Assembly: GCA_963762885.1 (NCBI GenBank)
Contig: CAVXNH010000104.1
Coordinates: forward strand, 18,316 to 82,315
Reading direction: 5' to 3'
Length of the DNA stretch: 64,000 bases
From: JASHVB01 sp963762885
GTDB lineage: Bacteria > Pseudomonadota > Alphaproteobacteria > Acetobacterales > Acetobacteraceae
Shown piece after piece: positions 8,986 to 16,911 of this stretch. The translations under genes were made by a program, and so were the position numbers. The notes below the pieces were generated by a model. That model had not been told where the DNA came from. It searched no databases and saw only the letters and a program-made list of their open reading frames with translations. Each line of letters opens with the position of its first letter. The stretch's first letter is position 1.

Positions 8986-9013
8986 TTGACTTTCCACGGA
9001 AATTTCCTATTGC
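8986..9013 (+). promoter_or_regulatory. Candidate promoter with internal palindrome
   Basis: TTGACT at 8986-8991 and TATTGC at 9008-9013 are separated by 16 nt, and the spacer includes the perfect palindrome GGAAATTTCC (8998-9007). It lies about 185 nt upstream of the decarboxylase start in a 293-nt divergent gap and could drive that gene with a long leader. No other structure was recognised in the gap. Confidence 0.35.
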
Positions 9014-9196
9014 GCCAGGGGGTGGGGGGTCCTATGTGGCCCCCACGCAGCAACGCACGTGCCTCTGGCCCTAGTGGTTACGCAACGACGTCAAGCGTTC
9101 TGGCAACTCGCTTTGGTCGCTGGTTCGTTCGACCGTTTCGTCAACTCCGCCCGCCGCCTGGTTAGGTGGGCGCTTATGGAAGGGGGGCAGGGTGCG

Positions 9197-10327
9197 ATGA
9201 CGCCCAAGATCGCCCGTTTCATTGCCCAGCAGCAGCCGGCGACGCCGTGCCTGATGCTCGACGTCGATCGCGTGGAAGCCAATTTCCGCGCGTTGCAACA
9301 CGCGTTGCCGTTGGCGCGCATCTATTACGCGGTGAAGGCCAATCCCGCGGCTCCGGTGTTGGAGCGGCTGGTGAAGCTCGCCTCCAGTTTCGATGCCGCC
9401 AGCTATGAGGAGGTTGCCGCCTGCCTCGATGCCGGCGCGCGGCCGGAGGCGATCAGCTTCGGCAACACCATCAAGAAGTCGACGGCGATCGCGCGTGCGT
9501 TCGAGCGCGGCGTGTCGCTGTTCGCTTTCGATTCCGCCGAGGAACTGGCGAAGCTGGCAAAGCACGCGCCGGGTGCGCGGGTGTATTGCCGCATCCTGGT
9601 AGCGAACGAGGGCGCCGACTGGCCGCTGTCGCGCAAGTTCGGCACCACAGTCGAGCATGCGCGCGAATTGATGCTGCGCGCGGGCGAACTTGGACTCGAT
9701 CCATACGGGCTGTCGTTCCACGTCGGCAGCCAGCAGACCACGACGCGGGCTTACGAGATCGCGATCGGCAAGGTGGCGATGCTGTTCACCGACCTGACCG
9801 AGGCCGGCGTCAATCTGCGCATGTTAAATCTCGGCGGTGGGTTCCCAACGCGCTATCGCGACGACGTGCCGGAGATTGACCAGTTCGGCAACGCGATCAT
9901 GACGGCGATGACCGGGCATTTCGGCAATGCACTGCCCGAGATGGTGATCGAGCCGGGCCGCTTCGTGGTCGGCGACGCGGGTGTGGTGTCGGCCGAGGTC
10001 GTGCTGGTGAGCCATCGCGATCCGAACGATCCGGTGCGCTGGGTGTATCTGGATATCGGCCGTTTCGGCGGGCTGGCGGAGACCGAGGGCGAGGCGATCA
10101 AGTACCGCATCCTCACGCCGCATGACGGCACGGCGATGGGGCCGGTGGCGATCGCCGGTCCTACCTGCGACGGCGCCGACATTCTGTATGAAAAGTCGAA
10201 CTACCGGCTGCCGCTGGCGCTGTCCTCCGGCGATCGGGTGGAGCTGTTGGCGACCGGCGCGTATGTGACGACCTATGCAAGCCAGCGCTTCAACGGCTTC
10301 GCTCCCTTGGCGGAGCATTACTTGTAG
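9197..10327 (+). CDS. Type III PLP-dependent decarboxylase (ornithine/lysine/DAP-like)
   Basis: The 376-residue protein has the alanine racemase-like fold of eukaryotic-type ornithine decarboxylase. YYAVKANP carries the PLP Schiff-base lysine, GLSFHVGSQ and NLGGGFP contact PLP phosphate, EPGRFVVGDAG is the conserved Arg/Glu segment, and GPTCDGADILYE holds the catalytic cysteine of the partner subunit. It probably makes putrescine from ornithine and/or cadaverine from lysine in the cytosol as a dimer; alphaproteobacterial members are often dual-specific. The frame is open from 9059, but ATG 9197 follows a purine-rich AGGGGGGCAGG and matches family length. Confidence 0.92.
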   Translation: MTPKIARFIAQQQPATPCLMLDVDRVEANFRALQHALPLARIYYAVKANPAAPVLERLVKLASSFDAASYEEVAACLDAGARPEAISFGNTIKKSTAIARAFERGVSLFAFDSAEELAKLAKHAPGARVYCRILVANEGADWPLSRKFGTTVEHARELMLRAGELGLDPYGLSFHVGSQQTTTRAYEIAIGKVAMLFTDLTEAGVNLRMLNLGGGFPTRYRDDVPEIDQFGNAIMTAMTGHFGNALPEMVIEPGRFVVGDAGVVSAEVVLVSHRDPNDPVRWVYLDIGRFGGLAETEGEAIKYRILTPHDGTAMGPVAIAGPTCDGADILYEKSNYRLPLALSSGDRVELLATGAYVTTYASQRFNGFAPLAEHYL

Positions 10328-10338
10328 TCGTCCGACTG

Positions 10339-10383
10339 TCATTGCGGGTCGGCCGCGGCCGGCCGGTGACTAACTCGCAATGA
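10339..10383. repeat. Inverted repeat, family C
   Basis: GTCATTGCGGGTCGG and its complement around CTCGCAATGAC flank CGGCCGGCCG. The same family appears at 11611-11646, 34901-34975 and 35115-35163. It is downstream of the decarboxylase stop. Confidence 0.65.
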
Positions 10384-10413
10384 CGGCGCTGGCCGACGAA
10401 CCGGGCGTCAGGA

Positions 10414-10689
10414 TCACCAACGCCGGGCGTCGGGCTGGCGGCTGTCCCGGGCGATGCGACTCGGTTCAGCGTCGGACCCAATCTGCATGATTGCCCAACC
10501 AGTCGCGGCACATCCGAATGTCAGTGCAAACATGCACGCGAACAAGGCGGCAGCCAGCCAACCGCCCTGGGTGTGCAGCATCAGGTCGCGCAGTGACCCG
10601 ACATTGGTGGCGATAACGCCGCAAGCGGCGGTAAGTCCGGCGAGGCAGCCGGCAGCCAGGGGCGACAGCAGGTAGCGGACCAGGTCCAT
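10414..10689 (-). CDS. Small hypothetical membrane protein
   Basis: A 91-residue product with two hydrophobic stretches (about residues 6-28 and 43-68) separated by GSLRDLMLHTQGG, and a polar, charged tail. Not recognised. It lies alone between a repeat and the divergent Nudix-like gene. No clear Shine-Dalgarno was seen. It could be a real two-helix membrane protein; length and context make this moderately likely. Confidence 0.45.
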   Translation of the reverse strand: MDLVRYLLSPLAAGCLAGLTAACGVIATNVGSLRDLMLHTQGGWLAAALFACMFALTFGCAATGWAIMQIGSDAEPSRIARDSRQPDARRW

Positions 10690-10875
10690 GCCGCCAGCGT
10701 GGCGCGGCGGCGGCTTTCCCGCACCTTACGAATGCGCCAGCCCATCGGTTCGGCGCACAGTGTTCCGGCGAGCGTGCGCTGGTGTCGGCGGCGCGATAGC
10801 TCTGTAACCTTGTCCACGACGTGGGACAGGCGGATGTGCGTCGGCGCTGGGGCATAACGCGGGGAGAAGTCGCTG

Positions 10876-11646
10876 GTGGGCTTTATCGTGCATGAACTGG
10901 AGGCGGGAGTGCGCGTGCGGGTCGTGCGGCCGATGCCCGATCTGCCACCGGCATTGGACGCGGAGGTGGACGTGCTGTGGCACGCCGGGTGCGCGCGTGT
11001 CGCCGCGGGCGGGGCGGGGGCGCTGTTCAATGGCCGCGTGTTCAGTGCCGACACGATCGCGCCGGACAGGATCACCGGCCACCTCACCGAGTTTCGCCGC
11101 ATCGTCGCGCAGATGGACCGGCCGGCGCTGTTCGATGCGCTAGGCGTGCGGCCGCTCGCGGTCTGCGGCGTGCTGCGCTGTGTCAACGGCGTGGTGTTCG
11201 GACGCCGCCACGCCGGCGCGATCTACCAGGCCGACATGTGGCAGCTGCCGCCCGCGGGCAGCGTGGATGCGCATGCGGTGGGTGCCGACGGCGTCGTTCA
11301 ACTCGGCCGCCAGTTGCTGGCCGAATTGCGTGAGGAACTGGGATTGGCGCCGGGCGACGTGGACGTGCCGCGGCCGCTCTGTGTCGTAGAGCACCCTGGC
11401 AGCCATGTCTGCGATCTTGGCATGGCAGTGGACTGCCGGTTGGACGCCGCGGCGATCCGCACCGCGCATCTCGAGCGCGGCAACGGCGAATATCCGACAC
11501 TGCGCATCGTGCCGTTTGCAGATCTGGCGCAGTTCGTATCGCAAGCAGGGGAGACCATGGTGCCGCCCGCGCCGGTGTTCCTGGCACGCGCCGGCTTGCT
11601 GCGTCCCGCTGTCATTGCGAGCGAAGCGAAGCAATCTCCCACGTGA
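10876..11646 (+). CDS. Nudix-like hydrolase
   Basis: Residues about 95-160 contain VLRCVNGVVFGRRHAG, WQLPPAGSVD and LLAELREELGL, which fit the Nudix fold and Nudix box (GX5EX7REUXEEXGU), but the box Arg is replaced by Ala (AELREELG) and the loop is longer. The family cleaves nucleoside diphosphate-X compounds; the substrate is unknown and activity may be altered. GTG 10876 is preceded by GGGGAGAAG. The last residues (VIASEAKQSPT) are encoded by a family C intergenic repeat that also supplies the stop, so the native end was probably earlier, near LLRPA. Confidence 0.7.
   Translation: MGFIVHELEAGVRVRVVRPMPDLPPALDAEVDVLWHAGCARVAAGGAGALFNGRVFSADTIAPDRITGHLTEFRRIVAQMDRPALFDALGVRPLAVCGVLRCVNGVVFGRRHAGAIYQADMWQLPPAGSVDAHAVGADGVVQLGRQLLAELREELGLAPGDVDVPRPLCVVEHPGSHVCDLGMAVDCRLDAAAIRTAHLERGNGEYPTLRIVPFADLAQFVSQAGETMVPPAPVFLARAGLLRPAVIASEAKQSPT
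11611..11646. repeat. Family C repeat fragment in the 3' end of the Nudix-like gene
   Basis: GTCATTGCGAGCGAAGCGAAGCAATC is the left half of the unit seen again at 34901-34975. It is coding here. Confidence 0.65.
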
Positions 11647-11763
11647 GCGTGCGGGACATCTCCGGCACCTGACGCTTCCTCGCACCCGGTCACGCCGTGC
11701 TTGTCCCCGCCCCCCCATCATGTCAGGTTGGCCTGATTACGACTTGATGGATCCGAGCCCAAA

Positions 11764-13581
11764 ATGAATGCCCCTGTTTCCGCCTTGTGCGAGTGTGGCA
11801 GCGGCCTGCGGGCCGTGCGGTGCTGCGCTTTGCAAACCGGTTCCCTGCCGCCCGCGGGCGCCACGCGTCACCTGGTGCCGCTGGTCGAGCGCGCGCTCCA
11901 GGCACATCGGCAGGGCGCGATCGAGACTGCCGAACGCCTCTGCCTCGACGTGCTGGAACTGGCGCCCGACCGTCCGGGTGCGCTGTCCGTGCTGTACGAA
12001 ATCCGCAAGGCCCAGAACAAACCGCGCGCCGCCGAGGCGCTGATCCGCCGCATCGTCGCCCTCGACCCCAACAACCTCGTCGCCACCAACGAACTCGCCC
12101 TCATATTGCTCGGCAAGGGCAGCCTGGCCGAGGCCGAAGTACACGCCCGCAATGCCGTGCGCATCGCCCCGGAGAACCCGCAGGCGCACAACCTGATGGG
12201 CATGATCATGACGGAAGCGAACAGGCCGCAGATCGGCGAATACCACTATCGCCGGGTGCTGGACCTCAGCGGCCAGCGCGACCCCATCTTGCTCGCCAAC
12301 CTCGCCTGGAATTTGAAGAACCAGGGGCGCATGGAGGAAGCGCGCAAGCTCTACCAGGAATCTGCCGCCGCCGCGCCCGACATTCGCCAGACGATGCTCG
12401 GCTTCGCCCGGCTGGAGGAAGCCGACCGGCATTTCGACGCTGCCGCCGAGGTGCTGGACACCATGGAGCAGCGGTTTCCGAATGATCCGGCGGTGCGGCT
12501 GACTCGGGCGGTGCTGCTGGGGCGCCAGCGCAAATACGACGAGGCGTTGACGCTGATCGAATCCACCGTGACCGGCGACGCCAAGCTTGGTCCTAATGAA
12601 TTGCTGGAGAAAGGCCGGCTGCTCGATCAGTCGGGCCGCTATGACGATGCCTGGGCGGCTTTCGCGCAAGGCAAGCAATTGGCGCGGGAGCTGTCAGGGC
12701 AGGTGTATCTCGATGAGATCGCCAAGCAGCAGATCGACCGGTTGCGCAACTTTTTCACCGGCGGGCGGCTGCGGCTGATCCCGCATGCCCATGTGCGGTC
12801 CGATACGCCGCAGCCGATCTTCATCCTGGGGTTTCCTCGGTCGGGGACCACGCTGGTGGAGCAAACGCTGTCGGCGCATCCGAAGATCTCCGCCGGCGAC
12901 GAACTGCCGCTGATCCACGAGATCACCGCCATCATGCCGCGCATGCTGGCCAGCCCGCTCGGCTATCCGGAGGCGCTGGCCGAGCTGTGGATGGGGGATC
13001 AGCGCGAGGGGTTGGACAACCTGCGCGACTATTACTTGCAGAAGGTTCGGCAGATGGGCGTGCTGGGTGCCGGCGCGACGCGGTTCACCGACAAGATGCC
13101 GCTGAACGAGACGCATCTCGGGCTGATCGCGCTGCTGTTCCCGGAGGCGCCGATGATCCACGTGCTGCGGCATCCGCTGGATATCATGGTGTCGGCGTTT
13201 TCAAATGCGTTCACCCACGGGTTCTATTGCGCGTCGGACCTGCCGACAGCGGCGACCCATTGCGTCCGCGTGATGGACCTGGTGCAGCACTATCGCGGCG
13301 AAATGACGTTGCGGTATTTGCCGATCCGCTATGAGGATATGGTCGCGGACCAAGAGCAAAGCGTGCGGGCGATGCTGGGGTTCGTCGGGGAAAAATTCAA
13401 CAAGGCCTGCCTGACGTTCCATGAGAACCGGCGGTATGCGCGCACGGCCAGTTACGCTCAGGTGGCGGAGCCGCTGTATGACCGCTCGGTCGGGCGGTGG
13501 AAGCACTATCGGAAGTATCTCGAGCCGGTGATCCCGATCCTGCAGCCGGTGATCGAACGGCTGGGTTATACGCTGGACTGA
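11764..13581 (+). CDS. TPR-sulfotransferase protein with N-terminal SEC-C-like motif
   Basis: A 605-residue protein. Residues 6-22 show CECGSGLRAVRCC, a SEC-C-type zinc motif. About 35-320 are tetratricopeptide repeats (for example ALSVLYEIRKAQNKPRAAEA, NELALILLGKGSLAEAE). About 345-600 are a sulfotransferase domain: FILGFPRSGTTLVEQTLSAH carries the PAPS 5'-phosphosulfate loop PRSGTT, and HVLRHPLDIMVSAFSN is the 3'-phosphate loop. It would transfer sulfate from PAPS to an unknown acceptor, possibly a glycan or protein. It is followed by another TPR protein with a glycosyltransferase-like domain, suggesting joint work on surface or flagellar glycans (inference). Confidence 0.85.
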   Translation: MNAPVSALCECGSGLRAVRCCALQTGSLPPAGATRHLVPLVERALQAHRQGAIETAERLCLDVLELAPDRPGALSVLYEIRKAQNKPRAAEALIRRIVALDPNNLVATNELALILLGKGSLAEAEVHARNAVRIAPENPQAHNLMGMIMTEANRPQIGEYHYRRVLDLSGQRDPILLANLAWNLKNQGRMEEARKLYQESAAAAPDIRQTMLGFARLEEADRHFDAAAEVLDTMEQRFPNDPAVRLTRAVLLGRQRKYDEALTLIESTVTGDAKLGPNELLEKGRLLDQSGRYDDAWAAFAQGKQLARELSGQVYLDEIAKQQIDRLRNFFTGGRLRLIPHAHVRSDTPQPIFILGFPRSGTTLVEQTLSAHPKISAGDELPLIHEITAIMPRMLASPLGYPEALAELWMGDQREGLDNLRDYYLQKVRQMGVLGAGATRFTDKMPLNETHLGLIALLFPEAPMIHVLRHPLDIMVSAFSNAFTHGFYCASDLPTAATHCVRVMDLVQHYRGEMTLRYLPIRYEDMVADQEQSVRAMLGFVGEKFNKACLTFHENRRYARTASYAQVAEPLYDRSVGRWKHYRKYLEPVIPILQPVIERLGYTLD

Positions 13582-13615
13582 TGCAGACGAGCGAATGATG
13601 GCGTGTAAGCTCGCC

Positions 13616-13715
13616 TCCCCGTGTCATGGCCGGCGAAGGCCGGCCACCCACGACTTCTTCTTAATAAGAAGAATAGTCGTGGGTCGCCGACCCTCGCCGG
13701 CCATGACACGGGGGG
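13616..13715. repeat. Near-perfect inverted repeat, family B
   Basis: Left arm GTGTCATGGCCGGCGAAGGC...CACGACTTCTTCTTA and right arm TAAGAAGAATAGTCGTGGG...CGCCGGCCATGACAC pair along nearly the full length. It sits between the sulfotransferase and the TPR-glycosyltransferase genes and could act as a terminator or RNA stabiliser. Confidence 0.85.
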
Positions 13716-13736
13716 GGTGATGCGAGCCCCTGCCTG

Positions 13737-15167
13737 ATGGAATCGCCGACTCCCGCGCCGCGCGCGCCGGCGCCCGGCAGCGTGCCGGTGCCGTTGGCCG
13801 AGGTGTTGCGGATCGCTAACGAGTACGAACGCGCGGGGCGGCTGGCGGACTCCAAGCGGCTGCTGGAATGCGTGCTGGCGGCGTCTCCCAATCAGGGCGA
13901 CGCGCTGCACCTGTCGGGCATCGTCGCATTCCGCCTGGGCGATCCGGCGAAATCGCTCGAGTTCATGGAAGCGTCACTGCGCCACGGCATCGATACGCCG
14001 TTGTATCTGCGTAATATCTGCGAGGTGTATCGCACGCTTGGGCGGCTGGACGATGCGCTGGCGGCGGCGCAGCGGGCGACGACGCTGGCGCCGGCCGATC
14101 CGCTGTGCCTGCACAACCAGGCGATCATCCATTACCACCGCGGCGAACTGGACGCTTGCCTGGACTGCGCGGACCAGGCGCTGCGCATCGACCCCGGATT
14201 GCCCGGTGCGCATTTCGTGCGGGCCGAGGCGTTGTTGCAGCGTGGCGAATTGGCCGAGGGTTGGGAGGAATACGAGTGGCGCTTCCGCATCGGCGGGGCC
14301 GCGCCGCTGATGCCTCCGACCAGCAAGCCGCAATGGGATGGCGCGCCGCTCGGCGACCGCACGCTGCTGCTGATCGCCGACCAGGGGTTCGGCGATGCCA
14401 TCCAGTTCTGCCGTTATATTCCGTGGGCGGAACAGCGCTGCCCCAACGTGGCGATCGCTTGCAGCGCCGAACTGGCGCCGCTGCTGCGGCAGGTGACGCC
14501 TCGGGCGAAGCTGTTCCAGAAATGGCCGGACTGCCCGGAGTACGCGGCGTTCGAAGCGCTGTCCGGGCTGCCGCGCCAGGCCGGGACTCGGGTGGACAAC
14601 GTACCGGCGCCGATCCCTTATCTGCATGCCGATCCGGCGCGGGTCGCGGTGTGGAAGCAGCGGTTGGATGGGCTGGTGCCGGAGGGCTTCCGCCGCATCG
14701 GGGTGATCTGGGCGGGGCGTCCGACGCATAACAACGACCGCAACCGATCCGCGCTGCTGACGGATTTCCTGCCAATCGCCAATGTGCCGGGAATTGCTCT
14801 GCTGGCGTTGCAGAAGGGGCCGAAGACCGGCCAGGCCGGCGAGTATTACGGCCGCGCGCCGCTGATCAATGTCGGCGCGGAGATCCAGGACTACGACGAC
14901 ACCATGGCGATCCTGGAGAATATCGAGCGGCTGGTGACGGTGGACACCTCCGTCGCGCATCTGGCCGGGGCGATGGGGCGGCCGGTGTGGATCATGCTGC
15001 CTCGGGCGCCGGATTGGCGGTGGTTGCTGGAGCGCGAGGATTCTCCCTGGTATCCGACGGTGCGGCTGTTCCGCCAGACGCAGGTGCGGCGGTGGGATGA
15101 TGTCGCGCGGCGGATCGCGGCGGCGCTGCGGGAGGAAGGGGCGGGGAGGGAGTTGGTAGCGGAGTAG
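13737..15167 (+). CDS. TPR protein with glycosyltransferase-like C-terminal domain
   Basis: A 476-residue protein with N-terminal TPRs to about residue 180 (LLECVLAASPNQGDALHLSG, LDDALAAAQRATTLAPADP) and then WEEYEWRF, TLLLIADQGFGDAIQFCRYI, IGVIWAGRPTHNNDRNRSA and LVTVDTSVAHLAGAMGRPVW. The last motif is shared with ADP-heptose/GT9-like and GT41-type glycosyltransferases. It probably modifies protein or polysaccharide with a nucleotide-sugar donor; the acceptor is unknown. The 220 nt after it hold no gene I can support. Confidence 0.82.
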   Translation: MESPTPAPRAPAPGSVPVPLAEVLRIANEYERAGRLADSKRLLECVLAASPNQGDALHLSGIVAFRLGDPAKSLEFMEASLRHGIDTPLYLRNICEVYRTLGRLDDALAAAQRATTLAPADPLCLHNQAIIHYHRGELDACLDCADQALRIDPGLPGAHFVRAEALLQRGELAEGWEEYEWRFRIGGAAPLMPPTSKPQWDGAPLGDRTLLLIADQGFGDAIQFCRYIPWAEQRCPNVAIACSAELAPLLRQVTPRAKLFQKWPDCPEYAAFEALSGLPRQAGTRVDNVPAPIPYLHADPARVAVWKQRLDGLVPEGFRRIGVIWAGRPTHNNDRNRSALLTDFLPIANVPGIALLALQKGPKTGQAGEYYGRAPLINVGAEIQDYDDTMAILENIERLVTVDTSVAHLAGAMGRPVWIMLPRAPDWRWLLEREDSPWYPTVRLFRQTQVRRWDDVARRIAAALREEGAGRELVAE

Positions 15168-15365
15168 GCGTGGCGGGCGGCGGATTGGGCCCGGTTTTCG
15201 TGTGTCGGGAGAACCGGAAACCCCGCAGCGGCAGCCCATCCTGCATTTCGCCCCGGCGGAGGCTGGCGGGCGTAAGCCCTTCACGAGCAGGCGAGCCGAG
15301 CGCAGCCTGGCACGAAGCGACGAAAGGGACGAGCCATGACCCGGCTGGCGGCGGCTGGATTGTGC

Positions 15366-15384
15366 TACAATACCTGCCGGAGAA
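15366..15384 (+). promoter_or_regulatory. Candidate -10 box and RBS for the Fic toxin-antitoxin pair
   Basis: TACAAT at 15366-15371 resembles a -10 element and CCGGAG at 15377-15382 fits an RBS for ATG 15389. No good -35 was seen, so this is a weak call. Confidence 0.3.
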
Positions 15385-15388
15385 CGCG

Positions 15389-15613
15389 ATGCCGACATCA
15401 TCCAAACGTGTGAGCCGCCTTCACTCGAAAGACCCCGGTGATGCCGCATGGCGGGCACAGCAGGCACAGGTGGACGCCGATATCGAGGGCTTGGCCCGCG
15501 ATGCCGAAATAGACCGGCTGTTCGATCAGATGGAGGCGTCGAACATTGCGCCGCACGAGCGGGTCAAAAGGCTCAAGGCATACTTTCGGGCGCGTCAAAA
15601 TCCCAAGATGTGA
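15389..15613 (+). CDS. Putative antitoxin of a Fic toxin (VbhA/class I-like)
   Basis: The 74-residue, charged, helical protein ends 5 nt before the Fic gene. DADIEGL resembles the inhibitory helix of class I Fic antitoxins, whose consensus is (S/T)xxxE(G/N): Glu and Gly align, but Asp replaces Ser/Thr. The Glu normally intrudes into the Fic ATP pocket and blocks AMPylation. ATG 15389 follows CCGGAGAACGC. A longer open frame from 15170 reads sequence that looks non-coding. Antitoxin identity rests on position, size and this partial motif. Confidence 0.65.
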   Translation: MPTSSKRVSRLHSKDPGDAAWRAQQAQVDADIEGLARDAEIDRLFDQMEASNIAPHERVKRLKAYFRARQNPKM

Positions 15614-15618
15614 GGCCC

Positions 15619-16224
15619 GTGAGCTATCTTCGAAGCGCGCATGAACGCGAAGCGTATCGTCGGACCTTTTACCCGGATACCGAAGTTTACATCAATAAGC
15701 TTGGCATACGTAACCAGAAGCTTCTCGAAGCAACCGAGCGCCGTTCGACCGCACAGCGCGCCGCCGAAGGATTTCCGCCACGCGCGCATCATAGAAACTA
15801 CGCAGGGTTTAAGGCTATTCATCACCACCTTTTCCAAGACCTTTATGCGTGGGCTGGCAGAGAGCGCCGATACACGACAGGGCGCGGCGCAATTCCTTTC
15901 GCGGTTCCGGATCACATCGGCTCTTGGATGCGTGAACAGTTCAGACGGCTTGCTCAGGAACGCTACCTTGTTGGCCGGGACAAAGCCCGGTTTGCGGAGC
16001 GGGCGGCTGTCTATGTCAACGAGATAAACGCTGCCCACCCTTTCATTGACGGCAATGGACGCACTCAAAGATTCTGGCTGCGCATGCTGGCCGAGAACGC
16101 AGGGTTCGAATTCACACTCGGCGCAGCGGACGCCAAGCGCTGGAAGAGCGCCTCGCGCTTCGGTTTCGTCAAAGGCGATCACGCCCCAATGGCCAGACTA
16201 ATTCGAAGCCGACTGCGGGTGTAG
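15619..16224 (+). CDS. Fic/DOC family protein (AMP-transferase toxin)
   Basis: A 201-residue product with the complete Fic motif HPFIDGNGRTQR at residues 140-151: catalytic His140, phosphate-binding Gly/Asn/Gly and Arg. The N-terminal YRRTFYPDTEVYINKLGIRN matches the start of Fic toxins such as VbhT and BepA, and the flap TTGRGAIPFAVPDHI is present. It should AMPylate a protein target using ATP, held in check by the upstream small protein. GTG 15619 follows the antitoxin stop by 5 nt, implying coupled translation; no strong RBS is needed. An in-frame extension upstream overlaps the antitoxin and is not Fic-like. Confidence 0.9.
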   Translation: MSYLRSAHEREAYRRTFYPDTEVYINKLGIRNQKLLEATERRSTAQRAAEGFPPRAHHRNYAGFKAIHHHLFQDLYAWAGRERRYTTGRGAIPFAVPDHIGSWMREQFRRLAQERYLVGRDKARFAERAAVYVNEINAAHPFIDGNGRTQRFWLRMLAENAGFEFTLGAADAKRWKSASRFGFVKGDHAPMARLIRSRLRV

Positions 16225-16246
16225 CTAGCGCGGGGCCAGGTTCCCC

Positions 16247-16331
16247 GTAACTTGGGGATTTGCGAAAATCAAGACTTGTGCAAAGAAATCAGGCTGCTGA
16301 AAAACAAGGGCTTTTCCTTTGCATAAGTTAC
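16247..16331. promoter_or_regulatory. Candidate recombination (res-like) site upstream of the resolvase
   Basis: Imperfect inverted arms ACTTGTGCAAAG (16274-16285) and CTTTGCATAAGT (16317-16328) match at 11 of 12 positions, and shorter outer arms GTAACTT (16247-16253) and AAGTTAC (16325-16331) also pair. Resolvase genes commonly have such symmetric binding subsites immediately upstream. Confidence 0.4.
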
Positions 16332-16347
16332 CGCCATAATCGGTCGC

Positions 16348-16911
16348 ATGGAATACGGCTATGCCCGCGTCTCGACCGACGGCCAGAGCGTTGACGCCCA
16401 GGTGCGCCAACTCACCAAGGCCGGATGCAAGAAGGTGTTCCGCGAGACGGCGAGCGGAGCGAAGACCGACCGCAGCCAGCTTCGCCGCGCCCTCGACCAC
16501 CTCGCCGCCGGCGACGTGCTGATGGTGACCAGGCTTGACCGCTTGGCCCGCTCGACCCGCGACCTCCTGAACACCCTCGCCACGATCACCGACCGCAAGG
16601 CCGGTTTTCGGTCTCTGGGCGATACCTGGGCGGACACCACCACGGCACATGGCCGCCTGATGCTCACCGTCCTGGGTGGGCTTGCGGAGTTCGAAAGGGA
16701 GCTTATCCGCGCCCGCACAAGCGAAGGCCGCGCCCGTGCCAAGGTGAACGGCAAGAGCCTTGGCCGACCGTTCAAGATGACCGCACACCAGAGGAAGGAA
16801 GCGCTTGCGCGACGCGAGAGCGGGGAGCTACTGACGGAAATCGCCCGCAGCTACAACGTCAGCGCGGCGACGATTTCGAGGCTGCCATTGCCTGAGGTGC
16901 AGCATGGCTAG
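16348..16911 (+). CDS. Serine recombinase (resolvase/invertase family)
   Basis: A 187-residue small serine recombinase. YARVSTDGQSVDAQ holds the catalytic Ser at residue 9, VTRLDRLARSTRDLL and LGGLAEFERELIRARTSEGR are the conserved catalytic and E-helix segments, and a C-terminal Hin-type helix-turn-helix (LLTEIARSYNVSAATISRL) binds DNA. It would cut and rejoin DNA at a short res/inversion site through a 5'-phosphoserine link. It is within the lower-GC island and may have moved it; TAG 16909-16911 overlaps the next start. Confidence 0.9.
   Translation: MEYGYARVSTDGQSVDAQVRQLTKAGCKKVFRETASGAKTDRSQLRRALDHLAAGDVLMVTRLDRLARSTRDLLNTLATITDRKAGFRSLGDTWADTTTAHGRLMLTVLGGLAEFERELIRARTSEGRARAKVNGKSLGRPFKMTAHQRKEALARRESGELLTEIARSYNVSAATISRLPLPEVQHG

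Noticed and set aside
15170..15388. Upstream extension of the antitoxin ORF
   Set aside because: The composition resembles intergenic DNA and a good RBS precedes ATG 15389.
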